The notes: generated by a model not told the origin, from the letters alone. A stretch of DNA of 64,000 bases from Apium graveolens (GCF_009905375.1 NC_133655.1:171677141-171741140), one strand, 5' to 3'. Counted from the stretch's first letter, positions 34,701-46,114 are shown. Made by a program: numbers and translations.

Positions 34701-35104
34701 TCTTCAATTGATGCTCTACTTATCAGACAGATTGCAGAACCATCAGTACTTGTTGAAAGCTTAGCTTCATAAATGTTACCACGTCTGTATCCTTTCAGAA
34801 CAACTTTGCCTTTAGATTTACTCACAATTTCACAGTGTTCTTCAAAGAAATCAACATGATAACCTTTGTCACAGATTTGACTTATACTCAGTAGGTTGTG
34901 TTTAAGTCCTGAGACCAGAGCTATTTGTTTAATTATGACATTTCCAAGATTGATATTGCCATATCCCAATGTTTTTCCAATGTTGCCATCTCCATAAGAA
35001 ACACTTGGGCCAGCTTTCTCCATAAAGTCTGATAGCAGGGCCTTATTTCCAGTCATATGTCCTGAACATCCACTGTCCAGAACTAGAATATTTTTCCTAT
35101 TGCC
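31760..35104 (-). pseudogene. pol: Element B pol: protease, integrase, RT, RNase H; one stop only
   Basis: It is in one frame throughout, with a single TAG at 34571 (after LCDSC, where Gln is expected). Protease: VLDSGCSGHMTG. Pre-integrase: WHKKLSHLNFNN. Integrase: [38 protein letters not shown] Ser/Asp-rich linker of about 150 residues carries several AAGTTCTGAT motifs (coding Ser-Ser-Asp) and three AGGGGGAG words. [52 protein letters not shown]. One residue of FAPVAR is Leu (FALVAR). RNase H includes [17 protein letters not shown], ends LADIFTKPL and stops at 31760. A domain set this complete suggests recent activity. Confidence 0.92.
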
Positions 35105-35143
35105 CTGCAATCACAAAGACCACTAATTATTAGTTTTAAGGAC
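35105..35143 (-). other. gag-pol junction segment of element B (39 nt, GT...GCAG)
   Basis: It starts GTCCTT after the gag TGG codon (35146-35144), contains CTAAT (branch-point-like) and ends TGATTGCAG before pol. Its gag-frame reading contains two stops, TAG and TGA, so simple read-through would need two suppressions. Because 39 is divisible by three, gag and pol share a frame here, and skipping the segment keeps them in frame. Confidence 0.6.
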
Positions 35144-37458
35144 CCAGACTTGCTTGGATCCTTTGGCCTTATTAAGTTTGTTAACATTTGCAGCGGATTT
35201 AGCATCAGAGTTTATGTTAACATTTTTCTTAACAGAATTTACACTATCAGACTTTGAATCAGAATTTACCCTAGAAGGAACAATGGAAACTTTCTTCAAA
35301 GAAGGTTTTATTTGATAATAATCATAGTACAAACTATGATATTCCTTACAAGTATAAATGGAATGCCATAAACTACCACAATGAAAACAAGGATTTTGTG
35401 GTTTGTATCTAACAGACTGACTCTTAACTCCTGATTTTGAAGGTAAGGAGTTAATATTCTTATTCTTCCTACAAAAAGAAGCCAGATGGTTAGAACTTCC
35501 ACAGTTATGACATGTTTTCCTAGGAGCATCAGGAACAGGTTTATAATCATTGCTTTTATTCACACCTTCCTTTCCATTCCTATTTTTCCTAGGTGATTTT
35601 ACCTTGTTTGCATTCTTGATATCTTTCAGCTTATGCTTAAGCTGCTTCTTTGTCATTAAGCCTATGTTTACTTCAGCTGTCTTTTCCTGTTTTAGTTTGT
35701 CAGAAGTTAATTCCTCTTTAACTACTGATTTCTCATTATCAGACTTTACAGTTACAAACTTAACATGTTTTAACTTTGGCTTTTGCTTAACAACAGGCTT
35801 AATTTCTTCAGTTCCTTTATCATTCTTATTCTCTCCATAACCTAAGCCCTCTTTCTAATTTTCACTACTTAGCAAATTTTGAGTTGTTCTGCCAGAGTTA
35901 GTCCAAGTCCTGATTATCTCTCTTTCATTTTCTAACTCAGTTTTTAGAGATTCATTCATTTTTAGCACTTCATCCCTAACATAAAAAGCATCATCTCTAT
36001 CCTTCTGAGTTTGATGGAATATAACTAACTCTTTTTCTAAGAAATCATTTCTTTTCTTAAAAGCAAGATTTTCAGAAGTTAATCTTTCACATGTTAAGGT
36101 TTGATCTCTATAACTAACAAACATGGTTTTAAGATATCTTCTCAACTCATTAATATCATCAGTATGAAAAGCATAAGTAGTCTGAGGTACCTTTGTTTCA
36201 GCAGCTTCAGAACTGCTCTCAGCACATTCTTTATCAGCATTTGCCATCAATGCATAGTTCTCCTCACTTTCAGAGTCTGAAGTGTCTGTCCAGCTTTTTT
36301 GCTTTGTGACAAGAGCCTTGCCTCTGTCACCCTTTACCTTCTTGCAGTCAGGAGATATGTGGCCTTTCTCACCACAGTTATAGCATTTAACATTGGTGTA
36401 ATCTCCTCTGTCAGACTTTCCTCCTCTGCCTTCAGATCTTCTGAAATTCTTCTTATCAGAACTTATGCTTTTCCTGGAAAACTTCTTTCCCTTCCTGAAC
36501 TTCCTATATGCAATCTTGGTGATTCCTTTCACCATAAGAGCACACAGCTTCATCATCTCCTCATCAGCATCAGTCTCAGGAAAGCTTTCAGAATCTAGTC
36601 ATCATCACTCTCAGAACTTGATGACTCAGTATCAGACTTTATGAAAAGAGCTTTACCCTTGTCTTTCTTTGAGGAAGCTGCTTTGGGGAATTCTTCTTCA
36701 GCCTTAAGAGCAACTGTCCTTGACTTTCCTCCTTTCCTCTTGCTTCTTTGTTCCATCTCCAGCTCATGAGTCTTGAGCATTCCATAGATTTCGTCAAGAG
36801 TTGTTTCATCAAGATTGTAGTTGTCTCTTATTGTCGTTGCCTTCAAATCCCAGCATTCAGGAAGAGCTAACAAGAACTTAAGGTTTGAATCTTCAAGATC
36901 ATACTCTTTATCAACCAATGACAAATCATTCAAAAGTTTGACAAATCTATCATATAAATCATTCAATGACTCATTAGTCTTTGAGTCAAAGTGTTCATAC
37001 TCTTGAGTGAGTATTGTCTTCCCGTTCTTCTTAATTGTGTCAGTTCCCTGACACCTTATTTCCAGAGCATCCCATATCTCCTTAGCAGTTTTGAAGTTGA
37101 TTACCCTGTTTGACATTACATTATCAATGGCACTATGCAGTAAGTGTCGTACCTTAGCATCCTTAGCAATTGATGCTATGTCCTCAGCAGTATAATCACT
37201 CTTCTCCTTTGGTACGGTCATTGCTGCTTCACCTGCAACTGCAACAGCGAGTTTGGTTGGTTTGTGAGGACCTTCCTTGATTCTATCCAGGTATTCTAGA
37301 TCTGTTGCTTCCAGGAACATGGTCATCCTTACCTTCCATATGGGATATTCAGATGGTCTCAGTATGGGGACTCTGATGGTCTCATACCGACTCTGAATTT
37401 GTGTCTTTGGTGGTTCCTCAGTTGTGGTAGGCTTAGTTGGAGTTTCTGTGTCCGACAT
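35123..37458 (-). pseudogene. gag: Element B gag
   Basis: ATG at 37458 (MSDTETPTKPTTTEEPPK), 43 bp after the primer site. The copia gag core includes LRPSEYPIWKVRM and AKEIWDALEIRCQGTD. A one-base shift near 36597 and a TAG at 35855 break the frame. Three zinc knuckles are visible: CYNCGEKGHISPDC (about 36395), TCHNCGSSNHLASFC (about 35515) and PCFHCGSLWHSIYTC (about 35385), all with intact Cys/His. A coiled-coil-like stretch (about 36150-35880) separates the first from the others. The end is QVWVLKTNN at 35123. Three knuckles are more than the one or two usual for copia gag. Confidence 0.88.
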
Positions 37459-37500
37459 GATTGTGTTTGGATCTTTAACTGTATGTAAGTTAACAGATAG

Positions 37501-37514
37501 GCTCTGATACCAAT
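37501..37514 (-). promoter_or_regulatory. Primer-binding site of element B
   Basis: It reads ATTGGTATCAGAGC on the minus strand immediately after the 5' LTR, matching the initiator-Met tRNA complement. Confidence 0.88.
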
Positions 37515-38129
37515 TGTTAGGTCACACACACACTGTAGAGGGGGTGAATACAGTGTATAGTATACTCAAATCGAACTTTAAGAACTTAAGTAACAGAAAA
37601 CAAACTTTATTGAAACAATAAACTCTGTTACAGTATGAAACTGTTACCTCTCAGTGATGAACAAATATCACGAGAGCTGCTAGGGTTACAATGAATAATC
37701 TTTTCTAATAATGATAACACTTATAGTGTAAACCCTATGTCTGTGTTTATATACTACACAGTTACAAGATAATCGCTAATTGATATGGAATATAATTCTG
37801 CTTCCTAAAATATATCAATCAGATATCTTTTCTTCCAAGTATTCCATTCTTCACGGAATTCCTTCTTCATGCATATCTCTTCTTATGTTTATCTCGATCT
37901 TCTTTCCTTTAATCAGCTACTGTCCTTATCTGATTGTCCTTCAGCACTTAAGTTCTGATATCTATCTTCTGATGATTATCTCCTGATAATATAAGTACTG
38001 ATATCCTTAAGTCCTGACTTCCAGTATAAGTACTGATCAACAGTTAAGTACTGATTTATCCTGTTCACGTAAGATCTGAAAGCTAAACATAAAACATATT
38101 AGCCATGACATTATCAAATATATCTAACA
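37515..38129 (-). repeat. Element B 5' LTR (right in window), 615 bp
   Basis: Same length as the left LTR; I count six substitutions between them (five transitions, one transversion) and no indel. The TATA-like TATATAAA is at 37753-37746 on the minus strand. Confidence 0.95.
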
Positions 38130-38798
38130 GCCACTGCAACTAAGCTTGAATTAAAAACTACTGAAAAATCTGTGGATATTTCAAGTTATAGGGGCATGGT
38201 TGGCTCACTTCTGTACTTAGCAGCTAGTAGGCCAAATATAATGTTTGCTACATGTCTTTGTGCTATATTTTAGGCTAATCCTAGAGAATCTCACTTAGTA
38301 TCTATTCAGAGAATTTTTCAGATATCTCAAGGGAACACCAAAACTTGGCATTTGGTACCCTAGAGATTCTGGTTTTGATCTAACTGGTTATTCAGATGCA
38401 GATTATGCAGGTTGCAGAATTGATAGTACAACAGGAATCTGTAAATTTCTAGGAAACAAGCTTGTGTCCTGGTTCAGTAAAAAGCAAAATTCAGTTTCTA
38501 CTTCTACAGCTGAAGCTGAATATATTGTTGTTGGCAGTTGCTGCTGCAAGTGGAAAGAATTCCTATTTTCTGTGATAACACAAGTACAATTTCCATCACT
38601 GAAAATCCAGTACAACATTCAAGAACAAAGCACATAGACATCAAGTACCACTTCATAAGGGAACATATAATGAATGGTACTGTGGAACTACATTTTGTTC
38701 CAAGTGAAAAGCAACTTGCAGATATATTTACCAAGCCACTGGATGGATCCACCTTTTCAAGGTTGGTAAGTGAGTTAGGTATGCTTAATTACTCTTGA
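38130..38798 (+). pseudogene. pol: Element A pol, second part: end of RT and RNase H
   Basis: It resumes at the second copy of GCCAC, exactly where 24863 left off. It contains [52 protein letters not shown] and the C-terminal [13 protein letters not shown], ending with TGA at 38796-38798. A TAG lies near 38272 and an extra T near 38322 shifts the frame. About 45 bp after GSCC are deleted compared with B and D (the [12 protein letters not shown] part of RNase H). The copy is dead. Confidence 0.85.
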
Positions 38799-39320
38799 AT
38801 CTTTTCAGATAATTTGCAAGTTGTGATGCAGCTAGAAATTTAATTGATTTTTCAGTCTTGGATAAAATTTTGGCTAAGTCAAAATTTACATCTCGACGGA
38901 TGATCATTATCCATCGAGTTTGATCATCCGTCGGTATACAATTTGTTAATAAAAATCAATTATTTTTCTGGAATATTTTATGTATCGACAAATAACTGAT
39001 TTATCCCCATCCGTCGAATTGTCTTATTCTTAGCCGTTGATTCCCTGAACATTATCCATCGAGTATACTTACAGTTTGTAAGCATAACACGGTGGATAAT
39101 TGATAGAATTTTTACAGTTTATTTTTAAACGGTTATTTTGGGCAATTCTGATTGGTTACTTTATTTTACTTTATTATTTTCAACATTTATTTTTGAGATA
39201 GTATAAAAGCATAATTCATTTTCATTGCTTTTCTTTTATCATTCTCAAATCATCTGCTCTAACTTCTTTCTTTCTCAAAAGCACTTACTCTCTCTTTCTG
39301 CAAGTTTTTACTCTCTAACA
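38799..39320 (+). promoter_or_regulatory. pol-ORF3 spacer of element A with TATA box
   Basis: Noncoding. It contains the motif hairpin, further ATCCGTCGA/ATCCATCGAG words, and TATAAAAG at about 39202, 119 bp before the ORF3 ATG, followed by a CT-rich leader. It may be an internal promoter for ORF3. Confidence 0.5.
38894..38933. repeat. Hairpin of the family-A motif, 13-bp perfect arms
   Basis: Arms CGACGGATGATCA (38894-38906) and TGATCATCCGTCG (38921-38933) flank a 14-nt loop that itself holds ATCCATCGAG. The same hairpin with one mismatch lies at 46504-46543 in element C. Both are about 100 bp past the end of pol. Confidence 0.9.
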
Positions 39321-42300
39321 ATGGCACCAGTCATCAAGATCATGTCTCAAACTGGATTATCTATGAGAAGACAACTTCACGGCTTTAGTGAACAAGGGGA
39401 TTCAGCAGTCTGGGGACTACCACAAAATGATGGATTTTGTGAAGAACTATAAACTCAATTATGCCATGCTGGAATCACCCACCATTTACTGTGAGATTGT
39501 TGAAGAAATGTGGACGAAGGCAACATACAACTCAACTGATAAGACTATCACTTTCACTATTAAAGGTAAGAAATTTCGTGTAAATAGTGATATTGTTAAA
39601 GCATGTTTCAAAATTCCTGATAATACTGTAACTTCTCCACACACAGACACTGACATTGTTAATATGCTTAATTCCATGGGCTATGCACTCTCTACTTCTA
39701 AATTAAGTGAAATTAGGAGGTTGGGTCTTAGGAAGGAATGGAGTTATCTGTGTGATGTAGTTACTAAGATATTTTCTGGTAAAATTAGCAATTTTGATTC
39801 AGTTAATATCTCTATGCTCAACATGCTTTACATGCTAGTAACTGATAAAATTTTCAACTTTAGTGATCTTGTCATATTTGAGTTGAGGTTTAAGTTAGGG
39901 GAGCTACATAAGAGGGGTAAAAATGTTTACTATGCTAGATTTTTAATGATGCTTGCTAACCACCTCTCTGAGGATATTGTGCTTGAGAACCCAACCAAAA
40001 AATTAGATTGTTGGGTTCAAGAAAGGAGAATCATTGCAGATTTGAACAGGGCAGACCATCACAAAGAGGTGCCACTCTTCTATTTTCCAGTTATAGAGGC
40101 ACCTCAGGTAAGTGAGGTAATTTCAACTGTCTCTACTCTTCCAACCTCACAAACTTCTTTGAATTCTAGTATAGCTATGACAACTGTGTCATTGACCCAA
40201 TAGTTGCCTACCCAAGCTACCAATTCCAAAATTTCAAAAACAAAGACAAAGAAAGCCCCCTCTGGTGTCTCTCAAAAGATGCCGGTTATAAAATCCACCA
40301 AACCTAAAGAGGGGAGTGTGAAGGTGGGTAAGAAAGGTGAGGGACAGGGTGAACATCAAAGAAACCCTATGGATAAGGTTGGAGAGGTGAGTATTTTCCA
40401 TCCTAGTCACACTGCAGTTTCCCAACAAACTGCAGTGCTTAATAAGGCTATAAGCTCACTACTAGTTGCATCCTCCCAAAAGGATGTGACTATTGAACAT
40501 AGCTCTCAGCCAAGAGCACATGCCAAAAGGGTAAAGGACACATGCTCACCCCAAACCTACACTAGAAAGAAGAAATCAAAGACCCTTGGGGATGCACAGG
40601 GTTCACACTGTGCAAACTGGCGCTAAATATACAGTCACTGCACCTTCTCAAAGTCAGGTTGATGTGGCTCCAATAAATGTGGAGTCACAGCCAAAATCTC
40701 TAATAATAGAAGCACCTGAAACACCAAATTCTCCCACACACTCTTTGGATGTTGACATGATAATCACATCACTTCCAAATTCTCCATCTTTAACTCTCAT
40801 GGAGAAGCCAAAAATCCAAGCAAGTGAGCATCATCTTCTAGATGATTTGTTGGCTCACTTGCCATTTCTTTCTGAGACTGTTGAGACATTTGTGCCAAAA
40901 TTTTCATCAATATGCACAGAGTCCACAATAGTCTCCACTCCAAACTCATTTATTTCTACTCTCTCGATGGATATTGTTCATCCGTCGAGTAGTGATTGTA
41001 TCCCAACGGATGTGCCTAACAGCAGTCATCCACCGGTTAGCAAAATTACTACCCCGATGGATATTCCTTATCCGTCGAGTGTCTCTGTGCAACTTCAAAT
41101 TTCATTAATTATTACAAGTGCAGAAGACTTAGTAGTAGTGTAATCACTCCTAGGAATGAGGGAAGGGAGTGAACTGAGTGAGAGTCTGGGTTACTCTCAA
41201 GAAAAAGGAGAGGAAACGAGTGAACCAATACAGTCCATTTCTTCAGGACTGGAAAAAGTGGGTGTGAGGAGTCCCACCTTAGATGGTGAAGGTGAGGGTG
41301 GGGAGCCAAGGTGAGACCTTGATGCAACAAAATAGAGATCAAGAGATAAATGCAGGTACAGGAGTGATAAGGATGGAAACCATTGCAAGTGAGTCAATGA
41401 ATGTCAATGATGCAGAAAGGGAAAGGCTATTTCAGCAAGAATTTCAAGCTGTTATAGATACTATTTCCCTGGATTCTAAGATATTTACTCACCCTGCGAC
41501 AGCTTACCAAACTCTAGCTGTACAGGGTAATGAGGAGGCTGAACGATTGCTGAACTTGGTGCATACTACACAATCTTTACAAAGAGCAAAGGATGCAATC
41601 ACTGCTATGCCTTCCAACATTGGTAGTGATCTTGAACTGGATGAAACTTCTTTTGGGGATGCTGGTGGGGATGATGAGGAAGACAACATGAGCATAGGGG
41701 GAGATGCAGATGTTCCTGCCTGGATGCTAACAAAAGAATGCTCCTACTCACATCTCCAATCAACACTATTCAAGCTAATTCATGACACCCAAGCAGCCAT
41801 TCAGGCATCTACTAATGCCAAAATAAAGAAGCTACTCACAGCACATCTTGAAGCACTCCAGCTGCATAAAATTCAAGCCCTCCAATATAGTTAGAGTGTG
41901 GATGCAATCAAGCAAGAAATTTCTGAAGTCAAGCAAGATGTCATAGAAAGGATGGATGCTAGACTCCCTACAACCACCATGACTGAAATTGTTCAAAAGC
42001 TAAGGAAGGAGACTGATCTCAATAGGAAAGTTGAGGCCATGGACCCAAGAATATCTGCTATAGAGAAGTCAATGACCAAGATACTTAACAATCAAGAAAC
42101 TCAAACTGCACTACTCTAACAGTTGGTGGCTGCTCAACTCCCTCCCACACAACTTGATGATAATAAAAAGGGGGAGAAAGGCTTAAGTGAGGGGGAGAAA
42201 CAACTTAATATTCAAGTTAGCAAAGTAAATGTTCCTACAATTGCTTTCACCGAGCCACCAACTAAAGACAACATTGATCTAATTAATGAAGCAGCAGCCA

Positions 42301-42384
42301 CATTGAGAGCAGCTGAAAAGAAGTAGTTGAGCCCAATCAACCGGGAGAAAATTGATGAGGATATTTAAAAGAGGTTTGGGCTAG
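39321..42384 (+). pseudogene. Element A ORF3 (envelope-like), truncated at the A/C junction
   Basis: ATG at 39321 (MAPVIKIMSQTGLSM), then a frameshift near 39390. The conserved core follows at about 39400-39980 (LRKEWSYLCDVVTKIF, KNVYYARFLMMLANHL). Next come a Lys/Ser/Thr-rich middle and a Glu/Gln-rich helical tail (AIEKSMTKILNNQETQ). Stops occur at 40201, 41141, 41892, 42117 and 42324, and frameshifts near 40600 and 41305. Family motifs lie at 40972-40998 and 41061-41081, coding His-Pro-Ser-Ser here. Two AGGGGGAG words lie at 42169 and 42190. The frame ends at the rearrangement point CTAG (42381-42384). Function unknown. Confidence 0.75.
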
Positions 42385-45300
42385 AAAATTTTCAGGAATT
42401 GATCTTCCAATTTCTTTTTATCAAAGTCCACTTTTCTCTTTGCATAAAATTTGTATCTAAAACTTTTTCTCTGCTGTGATTCTTCTTACATTTTCAGTTC
42501 CTTAGATTCGGTGGTTTCAGATGATTGTTCAGGAATTTGTTATGTTGGTTTCACAGCTTATAGCTTGGCCAAGTTAGCAGCTTGCTCTTTCTTTTGTTTA
42601 GCCTTTTTAGCATATAGAGCAGCTTGCTTCTTTTCTTGCTTCAATCTTGCCTTTTGTTCTCTCTTTGCTTCAGCAAATTGAGGATGTCCAGCCACCACCC
42701 AAATTTCTTTACCATTCCTGAAAATTTTAACAATTCTCCTTTTTAAAGCTGAATCAGCTGGATCCTTGTAGAAGGAAATGGATCTTGACAACAGTTTCTT
42801 CTCATTAGGCTTAGGTGTCTCATACACTGTGTCTAAAGGGTTCTTTAGTGAGTTTCTTGGATAATTCACCCTTGGCTTCAAAAGTACTACAACCTTTGGA
42901 GATTTGATGCAAGATGGTTGTCCTCTTTCCAGATAGTTCATGCTCATTTCATTCACAGAGATTTGCCTGACTTAAGAGCGATGAATGGATGACTTTTCTG
43001 GCTTCTTTGCTAGCCCAAACTTCTTTTGAATGTCCTCATCAATCTTCTCCCAGTTGATTGGTTTCAACTGCTCCTTTTCAGCTGCTCTTAAATTGGCTGC
43101 TGCTTCATTTATCAGATCAATGCTATCTATGGCTGGTGGCTTGTGAAAGTAATTGAAGGCACAATTACTTTGCTAACTTCAATATTGAGCACTTTTTTCT
43201 CCCCCTCACTCTTAGAATTCTCTTTCTCCCCCTTTTTATTATCAGCAAGTTGAGTAGAGGAGGTCTGTGCAACCACCAGTTTCTGAAGCAAGTCTGTCTG
43301 TTGTGCTTGGTGTAGATGAATTGCTGTTAGAGATGCTTCCATTGCTGACATTATTGTATCTAAGGCATCTATCTTTGAGGTAAGATCAGAATTCTTCCTG
43401 AGTTGTCTCTTGATTTCAAGCATTGTAGCTTCTGGAAGTTTAGAGTCCATCTTATCAGAAATGGCCTTTTTCATCTCATCAATATCACCTTTGATAGTGT
43501 TGACATCTCGAGCATGTTGAAAACCTTGAATTTATTGTAGTTGCAGAGAAGCAAGATGTGCTTGAAGGAGCTTTTTGGTATTGGCATTTGTGGTGGTTTG
43601 AAGAGCAGAGTTTGTCTGATTGATGAGTTGAATCAGGGTTGTCTTGAAGTAGTGTTCATCACAATGTTTTGAAAATGCCCAAGATGGCATGCCTGATCTT
43701 GAACTAGAACCTACTTCTCCCACTATGTCCAATGGCTCTTCTTCACTATCTCCACCTTCACCTCCAAAGAAATCTTCTGAACCACCAGTCTCATAATCAA
43801 CATCACCAGCTGTAGAGGGCAAAGCTGTGATGGCATCCTTAGCCCTTAGCATTGACTGTGTGGTGTGCACCAAGTTAAGCATCCTTTCTGCATTGTCATT
43901 GCCCTGTTCAGCTAGAAGTTGATATGCTGGAACAGGGGGAGTAAATGTCTCAGCATCAAGGGAGGTAGATTCTATAACAGCTTGAGGTTGCTGAGATAGT
44001 CCCTCCCTGTCTACATCTTGGACATTCATTAACTCACTTGCAATGACATCCACCCTTATGGCTCCTGTACCTGCATTTCTCTCATAATCTCTCTTTTGTT
44101 GCATCAACGTCTCACCTTGGATCCCCACCCTCACACCCTCACCTTCACCATCTAAGGTCGGACTCCACACACTCTCTTTTGCCAATCCTGAAGAACTGGA
44201 TTGCATATTTTCAATCTTTTCCTCTTCTTTTTCCTGAGAGCAACCCAAACTCTCACTCATAACACTCTCTTCCCTCAATCCTAGGAGTGATTGTACTACT
44301 ACTAAGTCTTCTGCACTTGAAATAATTGATAAAATTTGAAGCTCTGCAGAGACACTCGACGGATGAGGGATATCCGTCGGGTTAGCAGTTTGACTATCCG
44401 ATGGATAACTGCTGTTAAGCTTATCCGTTGGGATACAATCACTACTCGATAGATGAACAATATCCATCGAGAGAGTAGGAATAAATGAGTTAGGAGTGGA
44501 AACTATTGTGGACTCTGTGCAGATTGATGAAAATTTTGTCACAGATGTCTCAACAGTTCCTGAAAGAATTTGCAAGTAAGCCAACAAATCATCCAAAAGA
44601 TGATGCTCACTTGCACTAGATTTTGGCTTCCCCAACAGAGTTAAAGAAGGGGAATCAGGAATTAATGTGTTGATCATATCTACATCCAGAGAGTTTGTGG
44701 GAGAATTTGGTGTTTGGGGTGCTTCTATAACTAAAGATTTTGGTTATGACTCCACATTTATTGGAGCCATATCAAGCTGACTTTGAGAAGGTGCAATGAC
44801 TGTGTCTTTAGCACCAGTTTGCACAGTGTGTGAACCCTGTGCATCCCCAAGGGTTTTTGGTTTCTTCTTTCTTGTATAGGGTTGGGGTGAATTTATGTCC
44901 CTTACCCTTTTGGCCTGTGCTCTTGGCTGTGAGCTTTGTTCAATAGTCACATCCTTTTGGGAGGATGCAACTAGTAATGAGCTTATTTCCTTATTAAGCA
45001 CTGCAGTCTGTTGGGAAACTGCAGTGTGGCTAGGCTGGGAAACACTCACCTCTCCAACCTTATCCTTAGGGTTTCTTTTATATTCACCCTGTCCCTCACC
45101 TACCTTTCCCACCTTCACACTCCCCTCTTTAGATTTGGTGGATTTTACAACTGGCATCTTTTGAGAGATACCAGAGGGGGCTTTCTTTGACTTGGATTTA
45201 GAAATTTTGGATTTGGCAGCTTGGGTAGGCAACTGCTAAGTCATTGATACAGTTTCCATAGCTACACTAGATTGCAAATAAATTTGTGAGGTTGGAATAG

Positions 45301-46114
45301 TAGAGAGATGAACTTACCTCACTTACCTGAGGTGCTTCCATTACAGGGAAATAGAAGAGTGGCACCTCTCTGTGATGGTTTGCCCTGTTCAAATCTGCAA
45401 TAATTCTTCTTTTTTGAACCCAACAATCTAATTTATTGGTTGGGTTCTCAAGCACAATTCCCTCAGAGAGGTGGTTAGCTAACATCATAAAAAATCTAGC
45501 ATAGTAAACATTTTTACCCCTCTTATTTAACTCACCTAACTTGAACCCCAACTCAAATAAAATAAGATCACTAAAGTTAAAGTACTTATCAGTTACAAGC
45601 ATGTAAAGCATGTTAAGCATTGAGATATTGAGAGAATCAAAATGATTGATTTTACCAGAAAAGACCTTAATAACTACATCACATAGATAACTCCATTCTT
45701 TCCTAAGACCCAATCTCCTAATTTTACTTAACTTAGAAGTAGGGAGTGCATAGTTCATGGATTTAAGCATATTAACAATGTCAGTATCTGTGTGTGGTGG
45801 AGTTACAGTATTATCAGAAATCTTGAAACATGCTTTAATAACATCACTATTGATACATAATTCCTTACCTTTGATAGTGAGTGTGATGGTCTTATCAGTT
45901 GAGTTGTACACAGCAGTTGACCACATTTCTTCAACAACCTCACAGAAGATGGTGGGTGATTCCAGCATGGCATAGTTGAGTTTGCAGTTCTTCACAATAT
46001 CCATCATTTTGTAGTAGTCACCAGACTGTTGAATCCCCTTGTTTACAGAGCCGTGAAGTTGTTCTTCTCATAGATGAATCCAGTTTGTGACATGATCTTG
46101 ACTACTGGTGCCAT
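42385..46114 (-). pseudogene. Element C ORF3 (envelope-like)
   Basis: ATG at 46114, same first residues as A ORF3 (MAPVVKIMSQTG), with a shift near 46060. The core LRKEWSYLCDVVIKVF and KNVYYARFFMMLANHL lies at about 45990-45440. The disordered middle and helical tail run to 43127. It extends further than A ORF3: 42956-42558 carries a basic, Lys/Gln/Ala-rich part (RQKARLKQEKK-like) and the frame continues with stops to about 42387. The last about 620 bp therefore show the part of ORF3 that A lost. Family motifs lie at 44350-44480, and AGGGGGAG words at 43199-43206 and 43226-43233 (complement). Confidence 0.75.

Larger units (their letters stand above)
24864..38129 (-). mobile_element. Element B: nearly intact Sirevirus-like copia element nested in A
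   Basis: The element is 13,266 bp with two 615-bp LTRs differing at 6 positions by my count, and a perfect GCCAC target duplication. On the minus strand it has, in order, 5' LTR (38129-37515), primer site, gag, pol, a short ORF, ORF3, polypurine tract and 3' LTR (25478-24864). Pol has a single stop and gag one stop and one frameshift. It is the best preserved and youngest element here. About 1 percent LTR divergence suggests less than roughly one million years at commonly used plant rates (inference). Confidence 0.95.
18769..42384 (+). mobile_element. Element A: Sirevirus-like copia element, split by element B, 3' end missing
   Basis: Order on the plus strand: 5' LTR 18769-19755, primer site 19756, gag 19815-22214, pol 22235-24863, interruption by element B (24864-38129), rest of pol 38130-38798, then ORF3 from 39321. 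It stops inside ORF3 at CTAG (42381-42384), where it meets element C in the opposite orientation. No polypurine tract or 3' LTR follows. The envelope-like third ORF and the domain order place it with SIRE/Maximus elements. Many stops and frameshifts make it inactive. Confidence 0.88.
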
